13,771 bases of DNA from Candidatus Methylomirabilota bacterium (GCA_003105305.1 PQAQ01000021.1:1-13771); one strand, 5' to 3'. Positions 1-7,262 are shown, counted from the stretch's first letter. Program-made: numbers and translations. The notes: a model not told the origin generated them from the sequence alone.

Positions 1-97
1 ACTGGAGAGCGTGCGCCGAGGCACAGAAGAAGCCGGACGCGGCAAGGCACGTAAGATCGGCTCGTTTGCCAAGTACGCCAACGAAGAGATTGATTAA
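1..97 (+). CDS. Antitoxin C-terminus (partial, cut by window edge)
   Basis: An open frame enters from the window edge (first full codon at 2) and ends at TAA 95-97, leaving about 31 residues. They include an arginine/lysine-rich stretch (RGKARKIGSFAKY) followed by an acidic end (ANEEID). A short charged tail placed 9 nt ahead of a RelE/ParE-like toxin is what the end of a type II antitoxin looks like, because these are usually encoded directly upstream of their toxin and the tail wraps the toxin. The DNA-binding N-terminal domain lies outside the window, so the antitoxin class (ribbon-helix-helix, Phd or Xre) cannot be decided. The role is inferred from context and tail character. Confidence 0.6.
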   Translation, partial: LESVRRGTEEAGRGKARKIGSFAKYANEEID

Positions 98-106
98 CGG
101 CTGGGC

Positions 107-406
107 GTGCCTGGATTCACGTTGACATTCACGCCTACCGCAAGTAAGCAGCTCGATGCGCTTGAGCGAGACGAGGGCCTGGAGAAGCGCCTGAAGGCGG
201 TACGAAAGACCCTCGGCCTCATGGAAACCGATCTGCGCCATCCGAGTCTCAACACCCACGAGTATAAAAGTCTGAAAGGTGCGCGCGGCGAAAAGATCTT
301 TGCAGCCTACGCAGAAAGCAAGACGCCGGCAGCTTACCGAATTTTCTGGCACTACGGGACCAGGCAGGGTGAGATCATCGTGATTGCGATCACGCCTCAC
401 CCGTAA
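107..406 (+). CDS. RelE/ParE-superfamily toxin of a type II toxin-antitoxin system
   Basis: This 99-residue protein has the size and pattern of the RelE/ParE fold: an early strand (FTLTFTPTASKQLDAL), two charged helices (residues about 20-45), a segment ending in YKSLKGARGEKIF, and closing strands (AAYRIFWHYG, then GEIIVIAITPH). Family members are either ribosome-dependent mRNA endonucleases (RelE-like) or gyrase poisons (ParE-like). The sequence alone does not tell which. The GTG start at 107 follows the upstream antitoxin stop by 9 nt and lacks a clear ribosome binding site, so translation is probably coupled to the antitoxin. The pair would form an autorepressed operon whose promoter lies off the window. 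The frame is intact and about full length, so the toxin is probably functional. Confidence 0.75.
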   Translation: MPGFTLTFTPTASKQLDALERDEGLEKRLKAVRKTLGLMETDLRHPSLNTHEYKSLKGARGEKIFAAYAESKTPAAYRIFWHYGTRQGEIIVIAITPHP

Positions 407-416
407 CGACCCCTCA

Positions 417-714
417 TCAGATCAGCTCGCCACCCGCGGGCTTGTTTCTCAGCCATTCACGCTCTGCCTTCGTTCGGCTCGCTTTGGGATCGCATTGGAC
501 AAGGAGCTCGTCCAGGGTGTAGCGATGGCGCTTCAGCGGCTCCACGACGAGCTGGCCGTTCTCGACCGCGATGCCGACTCTGGCACCAGGTCGCAGGCGC
601 AAGATCAGGATTCGCAAGCCTCTTTTCCGAGATCCTCGATAATTGGAAAGATGGTTGACAAGTGCGGGAATCGAAAACGAGAATCACTTGGGCGTGTTCG
701 CGCTGTATCCGCAT
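417..714 (-). pseudogene. Decayed mazE-like (SpoVT/AbrB-fold) antitoxin
   Basis: The minus-strand frame at 417-617 encodes a recognisable MazE second half: GARVGIAVENGQLVVEP, the second strand pair of the swapped-hairpin fold, then the toxin-binding tail KRHRYTLDELL and a short end (PAGGELI). MazE normally begins with a motif like QKWGNSLALRIPK. That part is not in the same frame. A second frame (605-685) gives GDSRFRFP followed by IIEDLGKEACES and then a stop, which resembles the missing first half. A possible start, ATG CGG ATA CAG, lies at 714-712 in another frame. At least two frameshifts are therefore needed to rebuild about 80 residues. The ATG at 617 is probably not a real start. No mazF lies downstream on the minus strand, where the convergent RelE/ParE-like gene sits instead. 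I read it as an orphaned, inactivated antitoxin. The C-terminal match is firm and the N-terminal reconstruction is tentative. Confidence 0.6.
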
Positions 715-1055
715 ACTATGCCGATCGCTATACTCAGCCCCGTTCGGCTCCAGGACAGGCACGAGGAAATCGACTGGCTGCTCCGGGTTGGACATCGTGC
801 GGCATACCCCATCGGAGGACGTCCGGCGCACGATGCCAACCGCCTGCCGCATCAATGCGAGCCGTAGGCGAAGCACTCCCCCCGTTCTTTTTCGCTCCGG
901 CTGCCAGACCGTGATGGATTGCTGGACGCTTCCACACTTTCCCTCGAAAAGCCAGTCCCGACGCCTGCTTCGCCACGAAAAGCCACGAACAGCGCTTGTC
1001 CGCCTCCCAGATTTGGCGTAATAGATCGTCAGTCCCCTTAAAGAAAACATCAGGC
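715..1055. other. Gene-poor stretch, probable decayed DNA
   Basis: No gene is convincing here on either strand. Overlapping open frames exist on the minus strand, one running from about 1087 to 734 and another from 1050 down through the mazE remnant. None has a ribosome binding site or a recognisable domain, and the amino-acid composition changes abruptly along each. The minus strand near 960-1060 could read a protein-like segment (LLRQIWEADKRCSWLFVAKQ) that soon turns into low-complexity residues. This may be the start of another frameshifted gene. I could not assign it to a family. Confidence 0.4.
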
Positions 1056-1084
1056 TTGACGTAGCTACAGGATGTCACTACACT
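1056..1084 (+). promoter_or_regulatory. Predicted sigma70-type promoter of brnTA with internal palindrome
   Basis: TTGACG (1056-1061) and TACACT (1079-1084) are separated by 17 nt, a near-consensus housekeeping promoter. A perfect 8-base palindrome, GTAGCTAC (1061-1068), lies directly after the -35 box, where a bound repressor would block RNA polymerase. BrnA antitoxins are known to repress their own promoter, so this palindrome is a candidate operator. The expected start of transcription is about position 1091, one base before the brnT ATG. Confidence 0.6.
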
Positions 1085-1091
1085 CACAAAT

Positions 1092-1367
1092 ATGCGCTAT
1101 GAATGGGATGAGGCTAAACGGCAATCCAACATTGAGAAATACGGGATCGACTTCATTGGAATCGAAGAAGTATTTGCCGGTGAGATTGTCACTGTCCTCG
1201 ATGACCGGTTTGATTATGGCGAAATACGATATGTGACGGTAGGCTTGCTCAATGGGCGTGTGGTCGTTATCGCACATACCGAGACGGATGATGTCATCCG
1301 CATCATCTCTGTGAGAAAGGCAACAAAAAATGAAACAATCAACTATTACAAAAAAATCGCACACTGA
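1092..1367 (+). CDS. brnT: BrnT family ribonuclease toxin
   Basis: This 91-residue protein has the full BrnT pattern (COG2929): an N-terminal WDEAKRQSNIEKYGIDF segment matching the family's W-D-x-x-K-x-x-x-N-x-x-K-H/Y-G-I-x-F, a middle FDYGEIRYVTVG strand region, VVVIAHTE, and the closing RIISVRKATKNE, which carries the conserved Arg and Glu of this RelE-like fold. BrnT is a ribonuclease that halts translation and is neutralised by BrnA. Here the toxin comes first and overlaps the antitoxin gene by 38 nt, the usual brnTA order. No ribosome binding site is seen close to the ATG: AGGA at 1069-1072 is 19 nt away and upstream of the predicted transcript start, so the message is probably leaderless. 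The frame is intact. Confidence 0.9.
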   Translation: MRYEWDEAKRQSNIEKYGIDFIGIEEVFAGEIVTVLDDRFDYGEIRYVTVGLLNGRVVVIAHTETDDVIRIISVRKATKNETINYYKKIAH

Positions 1368-1617
1368 TTGGAAGCGCGTCGATGCGCTGAAGGATACGGA
1401 AATAGATTTGTCCGATACGCCGGAATTAACGCCCAAGATGTTTGCCCGTGCAATTGTCCGGCGGCGCTTAAAGCCGGTGTTGCGTAAAGAACAACTGACG
1501 CTGCGCATCGATAGCGACGTGCTTGACTGGTACAGGAAAAAAGGACCAGGTTATCAAACGCGAATCAATGCCCTGTTGCGAGCGTACATGGAAGAACACC
1601 AACGAAAAAGCGCGTAA
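1330..1617 (+). CDS. brnA: BrnA family antitoxin
   Basis: This 95-residue protein matches BrnA (COG3514). An acidic linker (DLSDTPELTPKMFARA) is followed by a C-terminal ribbon-helix-helix DNA-binding domain: the strand LTLRIDSDVLDWYRKKG, then GYQTRINALLRAYMEEH. BrnA dimers bind BrnT tightly and repress the shared promoter. The start at 1330 lies inside the brnT end and is preceded by GAAAGG (1315-1320) at 9 nt, a usable ribosome binding site. This could let the antitoxin be made at a higher rate than the toxin. The frame is complete and both halves of the module look functional. Confidence 0.9.
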   Translation: MKQSTITKKSHTDWKRVDALKDTEIDLSDTPELTPKMFARAIVRRRLKPVLRKEQLTLRIDSDVLDWYRKKGPGYQTRINALLRAYMEEHQRKSA

Positions 1618-1720
1618 GCCGGCTGGAGTAGACCGCTAACGTGACTGCAGCCAGGCCAGGTAGGGAGGACAGCATGGGCATTCCCACTGAAACGGGGCAA
1701 TTCACCACCCCTCTAAGGCG

Positions 1721-1957
1721 ATGCCAACTATACTGAGAAACGGGCCGTACAGATTTTACTTTTACAGCAATGAGAGAGCTGAGCCGCCGCACGTCCATGT
1801 GCAGCGGGAACGCTTCTTCGCAAAGTTTTGGTTGAACCCTGTGGTGTTGGCGAGTTCTATCCGATTCGCTTCGCACGAATTACGGGCGATCCAAAGAATA
1901 GTTGAAGATCATCGGAACAATTTTCTGGAGGTTTGGAATGAGCACGCAGGCGATTGA
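1721..1957 (+). CDS. DUF4160 domain protein
   Basis: This 78-residue protein shows the DUF4160 signature almost end to end: MPTILRNGPYRFYFYSNE, then the conserved EPPHVHVQRE, AKFWL, a helical region with HELRAIQRIVEDH, and the end FLEVWNEH. The conserved His-x-His of HVHV and nearby acidic residues could form a catalytic or metal site, but no activity is established to my knowledge. The gene overlaps the next one by 20 nt, an arrangement common for this family and one reason it is suspected to be part of a toxin-antitoxin-like pair. The start at 1721 gives the usual family N-terminus. Only a close AAGG at 1715-1718 precedes it. Confidence 0.8.
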   Translation: MPTILRNGPYRFYFYSNERAEPPHVHVQRERFFAKFWLNPVVLASSIRFASHELRAIQRIVEDHRNNFLEVWNEHAGD

Positions 1958-2183
1958 GGTCCACCCATTGGCGCAGCGGGTTAGTTTCACGGATAGCGAC
2001 ATGGTCGTGGCGCTGGTTGATGGCCGAACTGTCTCAGTACCGCTCGTCTGGTTTCCCAGACTCGCGAGTGCGTCGAGACGGCAATTGGAGAACTACGAGA
2101 TCCTGGCAGACGGTGAGGGTATCCACTGGCCGGATGTTGATGAGGACTTAAGCGTCGCAGGCCTACTCCGAGGCACGCACTAG
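1938..2183 (+). CDS. DUF2442 domain protein, partner of DUF4160
   Basis: The ATG at 1938 is chosen because GGAGG (1927-1931) sits 6 nt upstream. An in-frame ATG at 1902 would only add residues coded inside DUF4160. The product has 81 residues. DUF2442 features are the strand-rich core VSFTDSDMVVALVDGRTVSVPLVWFPRL, the helix ASRRQLENYEIL, and the hallmark GIHWPDVDEDLSVAGLL near the end. Proteins of this family are small, often follow DUF4160 genes, and have been thought of as DNA-binding or antitoxin-like partners. That role is an inference and not something seen in this sequence. The strong ribosome binding site inside the upstream gene would favour higher synthesis of this second protein, as expected of an antitoxin. 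Confidence 0.85.
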   Translation: MSTQAIEVHPLAQRVSFTDSDMVVALVDGRTVSVPLVWFPRLASASRRQLENYEILADGEGIHWPDVDEDLSVAGLLRGTH

Positions 2184-2185
2184 AA

Positions 2186-2202
2186 ATGGGGTCAGACCCC
2201 AT
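2186..2202. repeat. REP-like perfect palindrome
   Basis: ATGGGGTC, a single A, then GACCCCAT: 8-base arms that pair perfectly around one central base. It lies 3 nt after the DUF2442 stop. The core GGGGTCAGACCCC is a motif I have seen scattered in many bacterial genomes as a short mobile or REP-type palindrome. No T-run follows, so it is not a classical intrinsic terminator, though it could still stabilise the 3' end of the upstream transcript. Confidence 0.7.
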
Positions 2203-2351
2203 CTTGGCCTCCGCTTCGCTACGGTCAACCAGCGGATCAAGCGGACTGCAGCTCTGCCGAACAAGCTCGACTTCGTTTCCGCCGCTCATCCGCGCGGCGT
2301 TAGCCCGCAAGAGACATGACCAGAGCACGACAATGACGGCGTAGAGGATAG

Positions 2352-3815
2352 GTGCCTGTGTTTGAACAAGCCTTCAAGAATATTGACGACATCCTCCGAA
2401 AGGAGGCGGGATGCACGACCGAGCTCGACTACACCGAGCAGACGTCCTGGCTGCTGTTCCTGAAATATCTCGATGGACTGGAGCAGGACCGCGCCGATGA
2501 GGCCGCGCTTGAGAGGAAGAAGTACAGCTACATCCTCGACGAGCCGTACCGCTGGGAAACCTGGGCCGCGCCCAAGGACAAGGACGGCAAGCTCGACCAT
2601 AACGCCGCCCTGACCGGCGACGACCTGTGCGACTTCGTCAATCAGAAGCTCTTCCCGTACCTGCACGGCTTCAAACAGAAGGCCGGCGGATCGAACACCA
2701 TCGAATACAAGATCGGCGAAATCTTCGGTGAGATCAAGAACAAGATCTCCAGCGGCTACAACCTGCGCGAGATCATCGATCACATTGACGAACTGCGCTT
2801 CCGCTCGCAGGCCGAGAAGCACGAGTTATCGCACCTCTACGAGGCCAAGATCAGGAACATGGGTAACGCCGGGCGCAACGGCGGCGAGTATTACACGCCG
2901 CGCCCGCTCATCCGCGCGATCATACAGGTGGTACAGCCCAAGATCGGCGAACGCATCTACGACGGCGCGGTCGGCTCGGCGGGCTTTTTGTGCGAGGCGT
3001 ACGACTACCTGAAAGAGACTTATCCCAAGCGCACCACCGCGCAGGACCGCATCCTTGAGGAGCACACCTTCTACGGCAAGGAGAAAAAGTCCCTTGCCTA
3101 TGTCATCGCGATCATGAACATGATCCTGCACGGTATCGAGGCGCCGAACATCGTCCACACCAACACGCTGTCCGAAAACCTCGCCGACATTCAGGACAAG
3201 GATCGCTTCGATGTGGTGCTGGCGAATCCGCCCTTCGGCGGTAAGGAGCGCAAGGAGGTCCAGCAGAACTTCCCTATCCGCACGGGAGAGACGGCGTTCC
3301 TGTTCCTCCAGCACTTCATCAAGATGCTCAAGGCGGGAGGGCGGGGCGGCGTGGTCATCAAGAACACGTTTCTCTCCAACACCGACAACGCCTCCGTGAG
3401 CCTGCGCAAGCTCCTACTGGAAAGCTGCAACCTGCACACCGTGCTCGACTGCCCCGGCGGCACGTTCCAGGGCGCAGGTGTAAAGACCGTGGTGCTCTTT
3501 TTTGAGAAGGGCGCGCCCACGCGCAAGGTCTGGTTCTACCAGCTCGATCCTGGCCGCAACCTCGGCAAGACCAACCCGCTTAACGACGACGACCTCGCCG
3601 AGTTCGTGACGCTGCAAAAGACGTTCGCCGACTCGCCACAAAGCTGGAGTATCGACGTTAAGAGCATCGACAAGCAGACCTTCGACCTCTCCGTAAAGAA
3701 CCCCAACGGCGGCGAGGACCTCGCCCACCGCAGCCCGCGGGAGATCATGGACGAAATCGCCGCGCTTGATGCAGAGAGTGCGAAGGTGCTAGGGAATATC
3801 AAGGCGCTGCTATGA
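2352..3815 (+). CDS. hsdM: Type I restriction-modification DNA methyltransferase subunit HsdM
   Basis: This is the adenine-N6 methyltransferase subunit, which acts with HsdS and S-adenosylmethionine to protect host sites. It has 487 residues, normal for the family. The N-terminal HsdM_N domain (about 1-140) opens with FEQAFKNIDDILRKEAGCTTELDYTEQ (split here as FEQAFKNIDDILRKEAG and CTTELDYTEQ). The catalytic domain follows, introduced by GRNGGEYYTPRPLIRAI. Motif I reads DGAVGSAGF (204-212), a clade variant of DPxxGxGGF, and the catalytic motif IV is NPPF at 292-295. The GTG at 2352 gives the typical MPVFEQ start. AGAGGA (2343-2348) is only 3 nt from it but 9 nt from the next in-frame GTG at 2358, so the true start could be two codons later. 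It is first in an operon with hsdS, which it overlaps by 4 nt. Confidence 0.95.
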   Translation: MPVFEQAFKNIDDILRKEAGCTTELDYTEQTSWLLFLKYLDGLEQDRADEAALERKKYSYILDEPYRWETWAAPKDKDGKLDHNAALTGDDLCDFVNQKLFPYLHGFKQKAGGSNTIEYKIGEIFGEIKNKISSGYNLREIIDHIDELRFRSQAEKHELSHLYEAKIRNMGNAGRNGGEYYTPRPLIRAIIQVVQPKIGERIYDGAVGSAGFLCEAYDYLKETYPKRTTAQDRILEEHTFYGKEKKSLAYVIAIMNMILHGIEAPNIVHTNTLSENLADIQDKDRFDVVLANPPFGGKERKEVQQNFPIRTGETAFLFLQHFIKMLKAGGRGGVVIKNTFLSNTDNASVSLRKLLLESCNLHTVLDCPGGTFQGAGVKTVVLFFEKGAPTRKVWFYQLDPGRNLGKTNPLNDDDLAEFVTLQKTFADSPQSWSIDVKSIDKQTFDLSVKNPNGGEDLAHRSPREIMDEIAALDAESAKVLGNIKALL

Positions 3816-4927
3816 AGAAGGGGTGGCAGACAAAAACACTTGGTGATTTGTGCGAGGTCGTTGCGGGCCAGTCGCCTGAGGGCAAATTCTACAACGCCGA
3901 AGGCAAAGGAATGCCGTTCTACCAAGGGAAGAAAGATTTCGGCGAAAAGTTCATTGAAGCCCCCACAACTTGGACGACTCAGACCACCAAGGTTGCCACG
4001 GAGGGTGATATCCTCATGTCTGTGCGTGCTCCTGTCGGACCGGTGAACTTCGCTACCGACGAAGTCTGCATTGGACGAGGATTGGCCGCCATACGCAGCA
4101 GGGCTGAGCTGAATCGCGAGTTCTTGTTTTACCAGTTGCTGCATATGCAATCAGAGATCGCTGGCAAAGAAGGGGCAGTCTTCGCTTCAATCAACAAATC
4201 AGAGATCGAAGCCTTGTCTATCGCTTTCGCCCCGCTCCCCGAACAGCGGCGGATCGTCGGCATCCTCGACGAAGCGTTTGAGGGCATCGCTACCGCCAAA
4301 GCCAACGCCGAAAAGAATCTCCAAAACACCCGCGCCCTCTTCGAAAGCCATCTCCAATCCGTCTTCACCCAGCGCGGCCCGGGATGGGTAGAAACGACGG
4401 TCGATAAGATTTCGACCAACCTCGACAGCAAGCGCGTGCCCATCACCAAGCATGTTCGAATAAGTGGCGAGTATCCCTATTACGGTGCTTCCGGCATCGT
4501 CGATTACGTCGGCGACTACATCTTTGACGGCGACACTCTGCTCGTCTCTGAGGATGGCGCGAACTTGTTGGCGAGATCGACGCCCATCGCTTTCTCGGTG
4601 TCAGGCAAATACTGGGTGAACAACCACGCACACATCTTGAGGTTTGAAAACACGGCGACCCAGCGATTCGTCGAGTTCTACTTGGAGAGCATCAAGCTCG
4701 ACGAATACATCACCGGTGCTGCCCAGCCGAAACTCAATCAGAAGGCGTTGAACTCGATTCCAATCCCGATTCCTAAGTCGGTCGAAGCGCAGGCAAAGAT
4801 TGTGGAGAGCGTTGAATCGTTCCAGGAAGAAACCCAACGCCTCGCCTCCCTCTGCGAGCGCAAGCTCACCGCACTGGAGGCGCTGAAGAAGTCGGTACTG
4901 CACCAGGCCTTTATCGGCCAACTGTGA
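3812..4927 (+). CDS. hsdS: Type I restriction-modification specificity subunit HsdS
   Basis: This subunit chooses the bipartite DNA target for both methylation and cleavage. Its 371 residues show the two-fold layout of HsdS: target-recognition domain 1 (about 5-140), conserved helix 1 (PLPEQRRIV at 142-149 through LFESHLQSVF near 185), target-recognition domain 2 (about 190-320), and conserved helix 2 (from about 322, ending LKKSVLHQAFIGQL). The two recognition domains differ strongly, with KGMPFYQGKKDF in the first and YPYYGASGIVDYV in the second, so an asymmetric target such as N3-N(n)-N4 is expected. The ATG at 3812 overlaps the hsdM stop (ATGA), which implies translational coupling. The two helices are of normal length and there is no sign of phase-variable repeats. 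Confidence 0.95.
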   Translation: MKKGWQTKTLGDLCEVVAGQSPEGKFYNAEGKGMPFYQGKKDFGEKFIEAPTTWTTQTTKVATEGDILMSVRAPVGPVNFATDEVCIGRGLAAIRSRAELNREFLFYQLLHMQSEIAGKEGAVFASINKSEIEALSIAFAPLPEQRRIVGILDEAFEGIATAKANAEKNLQNTRALFESHLQSVFTQRGPGWVETTVDKISTNLDSKRVPITKHVRISGEYPYYGASGIVDYVGDYIFDGDTLLVSEDGANLLARSTPIAFSVSGKYWVNNHAHILRFENTATQRFVEFYLESIKLDEYITGAAQPKLNQKALNSIPIPIPKSVEAQAKIVESVESFQEETQRLASLCERKLTALEALKKSVLHQAFIGQL

Positions 4928-4934
4928 ATCGCCC

Positions 4935-7262
4935 ATGAACGAAGCCGAGACCCGAGCTGAGCACATCGATCCCGCGCTGAAGGCGGCGGGCTGGGGTGTC
5001 GTCGAGGCGAGTAAGATCCTGCGCGAGTACCGGATCACGCAAGGCCGCCTCGAAGGCCACGGGCGGCGCGGCAAGCCGGAGGTCGCCGACTATGTGCTAG
5101 TGTACCGCAACCACAAGCTGGCCGTGGTCGAAGCCAAGGCGTGGAACGAAGAGCTGACCGAGGGCGTAGGCCAGGCGAAGAGCTATGCCGGCAGGATGGC
5201 CATCCGTTTCACCTATTCCACCAACGGACGGGGCATCTACGGCATCGACATGCAGACCGGTAAGGAAGGCGAACTGCCGCGCTACCCCACGCCGGGCGAA
5301 CTCTGGACGATGACCTTCGCCGAAGCGAATGCGTGGCGCGACCGCTTCGCCGTTGTGCCGTTCGAGGATAAGGGCGGCTCGCACCCCAGCCGCTACTACC
5401 AGGACATCGCCGTCGAGCGGGCGATGGAGGCTATCGCAGATGATCGGCAGCGCATCCTGCTGACCCTCGCCACCGGCACGGGCAAGACGTTTATCGCGTT
5501 TCAGATCGCGTGGAAGCTGTTCCATAGCCGCTGGAACCTGAGCCGAGAGCCGTCGCGTCGCCCGCGCATCCTCTTCCTCGCCGACCGCAACATCCTCGCC
5601 AATCAAGCCTATAACGCCTTCGCCGCCTTCCCGGAGGATGCGATGGTGCGGATCGCGCCCGAGAACATCCGCAAGAAGGGCAAGGTACCCAAGAACGGCG
5701 GCCTGTTCTTCACCATCTTTCAGACGTTCATGAGCGGCCCGCCGAAGGACGGCCACCCGTCGCCCTACTTCGGCGAATACCCGCCGGACTTCTTCGACTT
5801 CATCGTCATCGACGAGTGCCATCGCGGCGGCGCGAACGACGAGAGCAACTGGCGCAGCATCCTCGACTACTTTGCCCCGGCGGTGCAACTCGGCCTCACC
5901 GCCACGCCCAAGCGTAAGGAGAACGTCGACACTTACGCCTACTTCGGCGAGCCGGTCTACGTCTACTCGCTCAAGGAAGGCATCAACGACGGGTTCCTCA
6001 CGCCGTTCAAGGTGAAGCAGATTTCCACGACGCTCGACGAGTATGTCTATACGCCCGACGATACGCTGATCGAGGGCGAGGTCGAAGCCGGAAAGCGCTA
6101 CACGGAGACCGACTTCAACAAGATCATCGAGATCAAGGAACGCGAAGCCCACCGCGTGAAGCTGTTCATGGATCAGATCAATCAGAAGGAGAAGGCGCTG
6201 GTGTTCTGCGCCACGCAGGATCACGCGTTGGCCGTCCGCGACCTTGTCAATCAGATGAAGACGAGCAAAGACCCGAACTATTGCCAGCGGGTCACGGCCA
6301 ACGACGGTGACCTCGGCGATCAGCACCTGCGCGAATTCCAGGATAACGAGAAGACGATCCCCACGATCCTGACGACTTCGCAGAAACTGTCCACCGGCGT
6401 GGACGCTCGCAATATCCGCAATATCGTCTTGATGCGACCGATCAACTCGATGATCGAGTTCAAGCAGATCATCGGGCGCGGCACGCGGCTCTACGACGGC
6501 AAGGATTACTTCACGATCTACGACTTTGTGAAGGCGCATCATCATTTCAGCGATCCGGAATGGGACGGCGAACCGATCGAACCGGAGGCGAAGGAACACA
6601 AGTATGAGGCACCTCCACCGAGTCCGTCTATCCCATGGAGTGAGTCAACAGCGGAGTACGTCAAGCGTCAGAAGATCAAAGTGAAGCTCGCCGACGGTAA
6701 GGCGCGCACCATCCAGCACATGATGTGCACGACCTTCTGGCATCCCGACGGCACGCCCATGTCCGCGCAACAGTTCATGGAAATGCTGTTCGGGAGGCTG
6801 CCGGAGTTCTTCAAGAACGAGGCCGAGTTGCGCGCCCTCTGGAGCGAGCCGGAGACGCGGAAGAAGCTCATGCAGGGTCTCGCCGAGAAGGGCTTTGGCG
6901 CTGAGCAACTGGCCGAGATGCAGAAGATTATCGACGCGGAGAAGAGCGACCTATTCGACGTGCTGGCGCATGTGGCCTATGCCCTGCCCCCGCTCACTCG
7001 CGAAGAACGGGCCGCAAGGGCCAAGGTCGTTATCAGCACGCGCTTCAACAGCCAACAGCAGGTCTTTCTCGATTTTGTACTGTCACACTACGTCAGCGTC
7101 GGGGTGGAAGAACTTGATCAGGACAAGCTCACTCCCCTATTGCGGCTCAAGTATCACAACTCCATCGCCGACGCTGTGGCCGATCTTGGCAGGCCGGATG
7201 AGATTGGACGTGTCTTCGCAGGCTTCCAGAAGTACCTGTATCAGCAACAGGCGGCCGCGTGA
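4935..7262 (+). CDS. hsdR: Type I restriction enzyme ATP-dependent motor and nuclease subunit HsdR
   Basis: This is the translocase and nuclease that reels in unmodified DNA and cuts it. From N to C: a PD-(D/E)xK nuclease with D52, E66 and K68 (VVEAK) plus the type I-specific Q80xxxY84; a superfamily 2 helicase core with Walker A TGTGKT (180-185), DECH (293-296), TATP (322-325), a second RecA-like domain (ALVFCATQDHA) and motif VI QIIGRGTR (511-518); then a C-terminal part resembling the EcoEI-type region that docks the motor on the methylase. At 775 residues it fits the shorter EcoEI/EcoAI-like (type IB) class rather than the roughly 1,040-residue EcoR124 class. Its start lies 7 nt after hsdS. 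No catalytic residue is missing, so restriction should be active. Confidence 0.95.
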   Translation: MNEAETRAEHIDPALKAAGWGVVEASKILREYRITQGRLEGHGRRGKPEVADYVLVYRNHKLAVVEAKAWNEELTEGVGQAKSYAGRMAIRFTYSTNGRGIYGIDMQTGKEGELPRYPTPGELWTMTFAEANAWRDRFAVVPFEDKGGSHPSRYYQDIAVERAMEAIADDRQRILLTLATGTGKTFIAFQIAWKLFHSRWNLSREPSRRPRILFLADRNILANQAYNAFAAFPEDAMVRIAPENIRKKGKVPKNGGLFFTIFQTFMSGPPKDGHPSPYFGEYPPDFFDFIVIDECHRGGANDESNWRSILDYFAPAVQLGLTATPKRKENVDTYAYFGEPVYVYSLKEGINDGFLTPFKVKQISTTLDEYVYTPDDTLIEGEVEAGKRYTETDFNKIIEIKEREAHRVKLFMDQINQKEKALVFCATQDHALAVRDLVNQMKTSKDPNYCQRVTANDGDLGDQHLREFQDNEKTIPTILTTSQKLSTGVDARNIRNIVLMRPINSMIEFKQIIGRGTRLYDGKDYFTIYDFVKAHHHFSDPEWDGEPIEPEAKEHKYEAPPPSPSIPWSESTAEYVKRQKIKVKLADGKARTIQHMMCTTFWHPDGTPMSAQQFMEMLFGRLPEFFKNEAELRALWSEPETRKKLMQGLAEKGFGAEQLAEMQKIIDAEKSDLFDVLAHVAYALPPLTREERAARAKVVISTRFNSQQQVFLDFVLSHYVSVGVEELDQDKLTPLLRLKYHNSIADAVADLGRPDEIGRVFAGFQKYLYQQQAAA

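Noticed and set aside
2256..2305. Possible integron attC-like site (GCCGAAC ... GCGTTAGCC) downstream of the toxin-antitoxin genes
   Set aside because: The outer boxes only partly fit the R''/R' consensus (two mismatches when paired) and the inner arms do not fold into a long imperfect hairpin. No sites separate the other modules and no integrase is present.
5097..6599. Long open frame (500 codons) antisense to hsdR
   Set aside because: It lies entirely inside a gene with clear motifs, and its composition (rich in Arg, Val, Leu, Ala) is the usual shadow of a GC-rich gene. It has no domain and no ribosome binding site.
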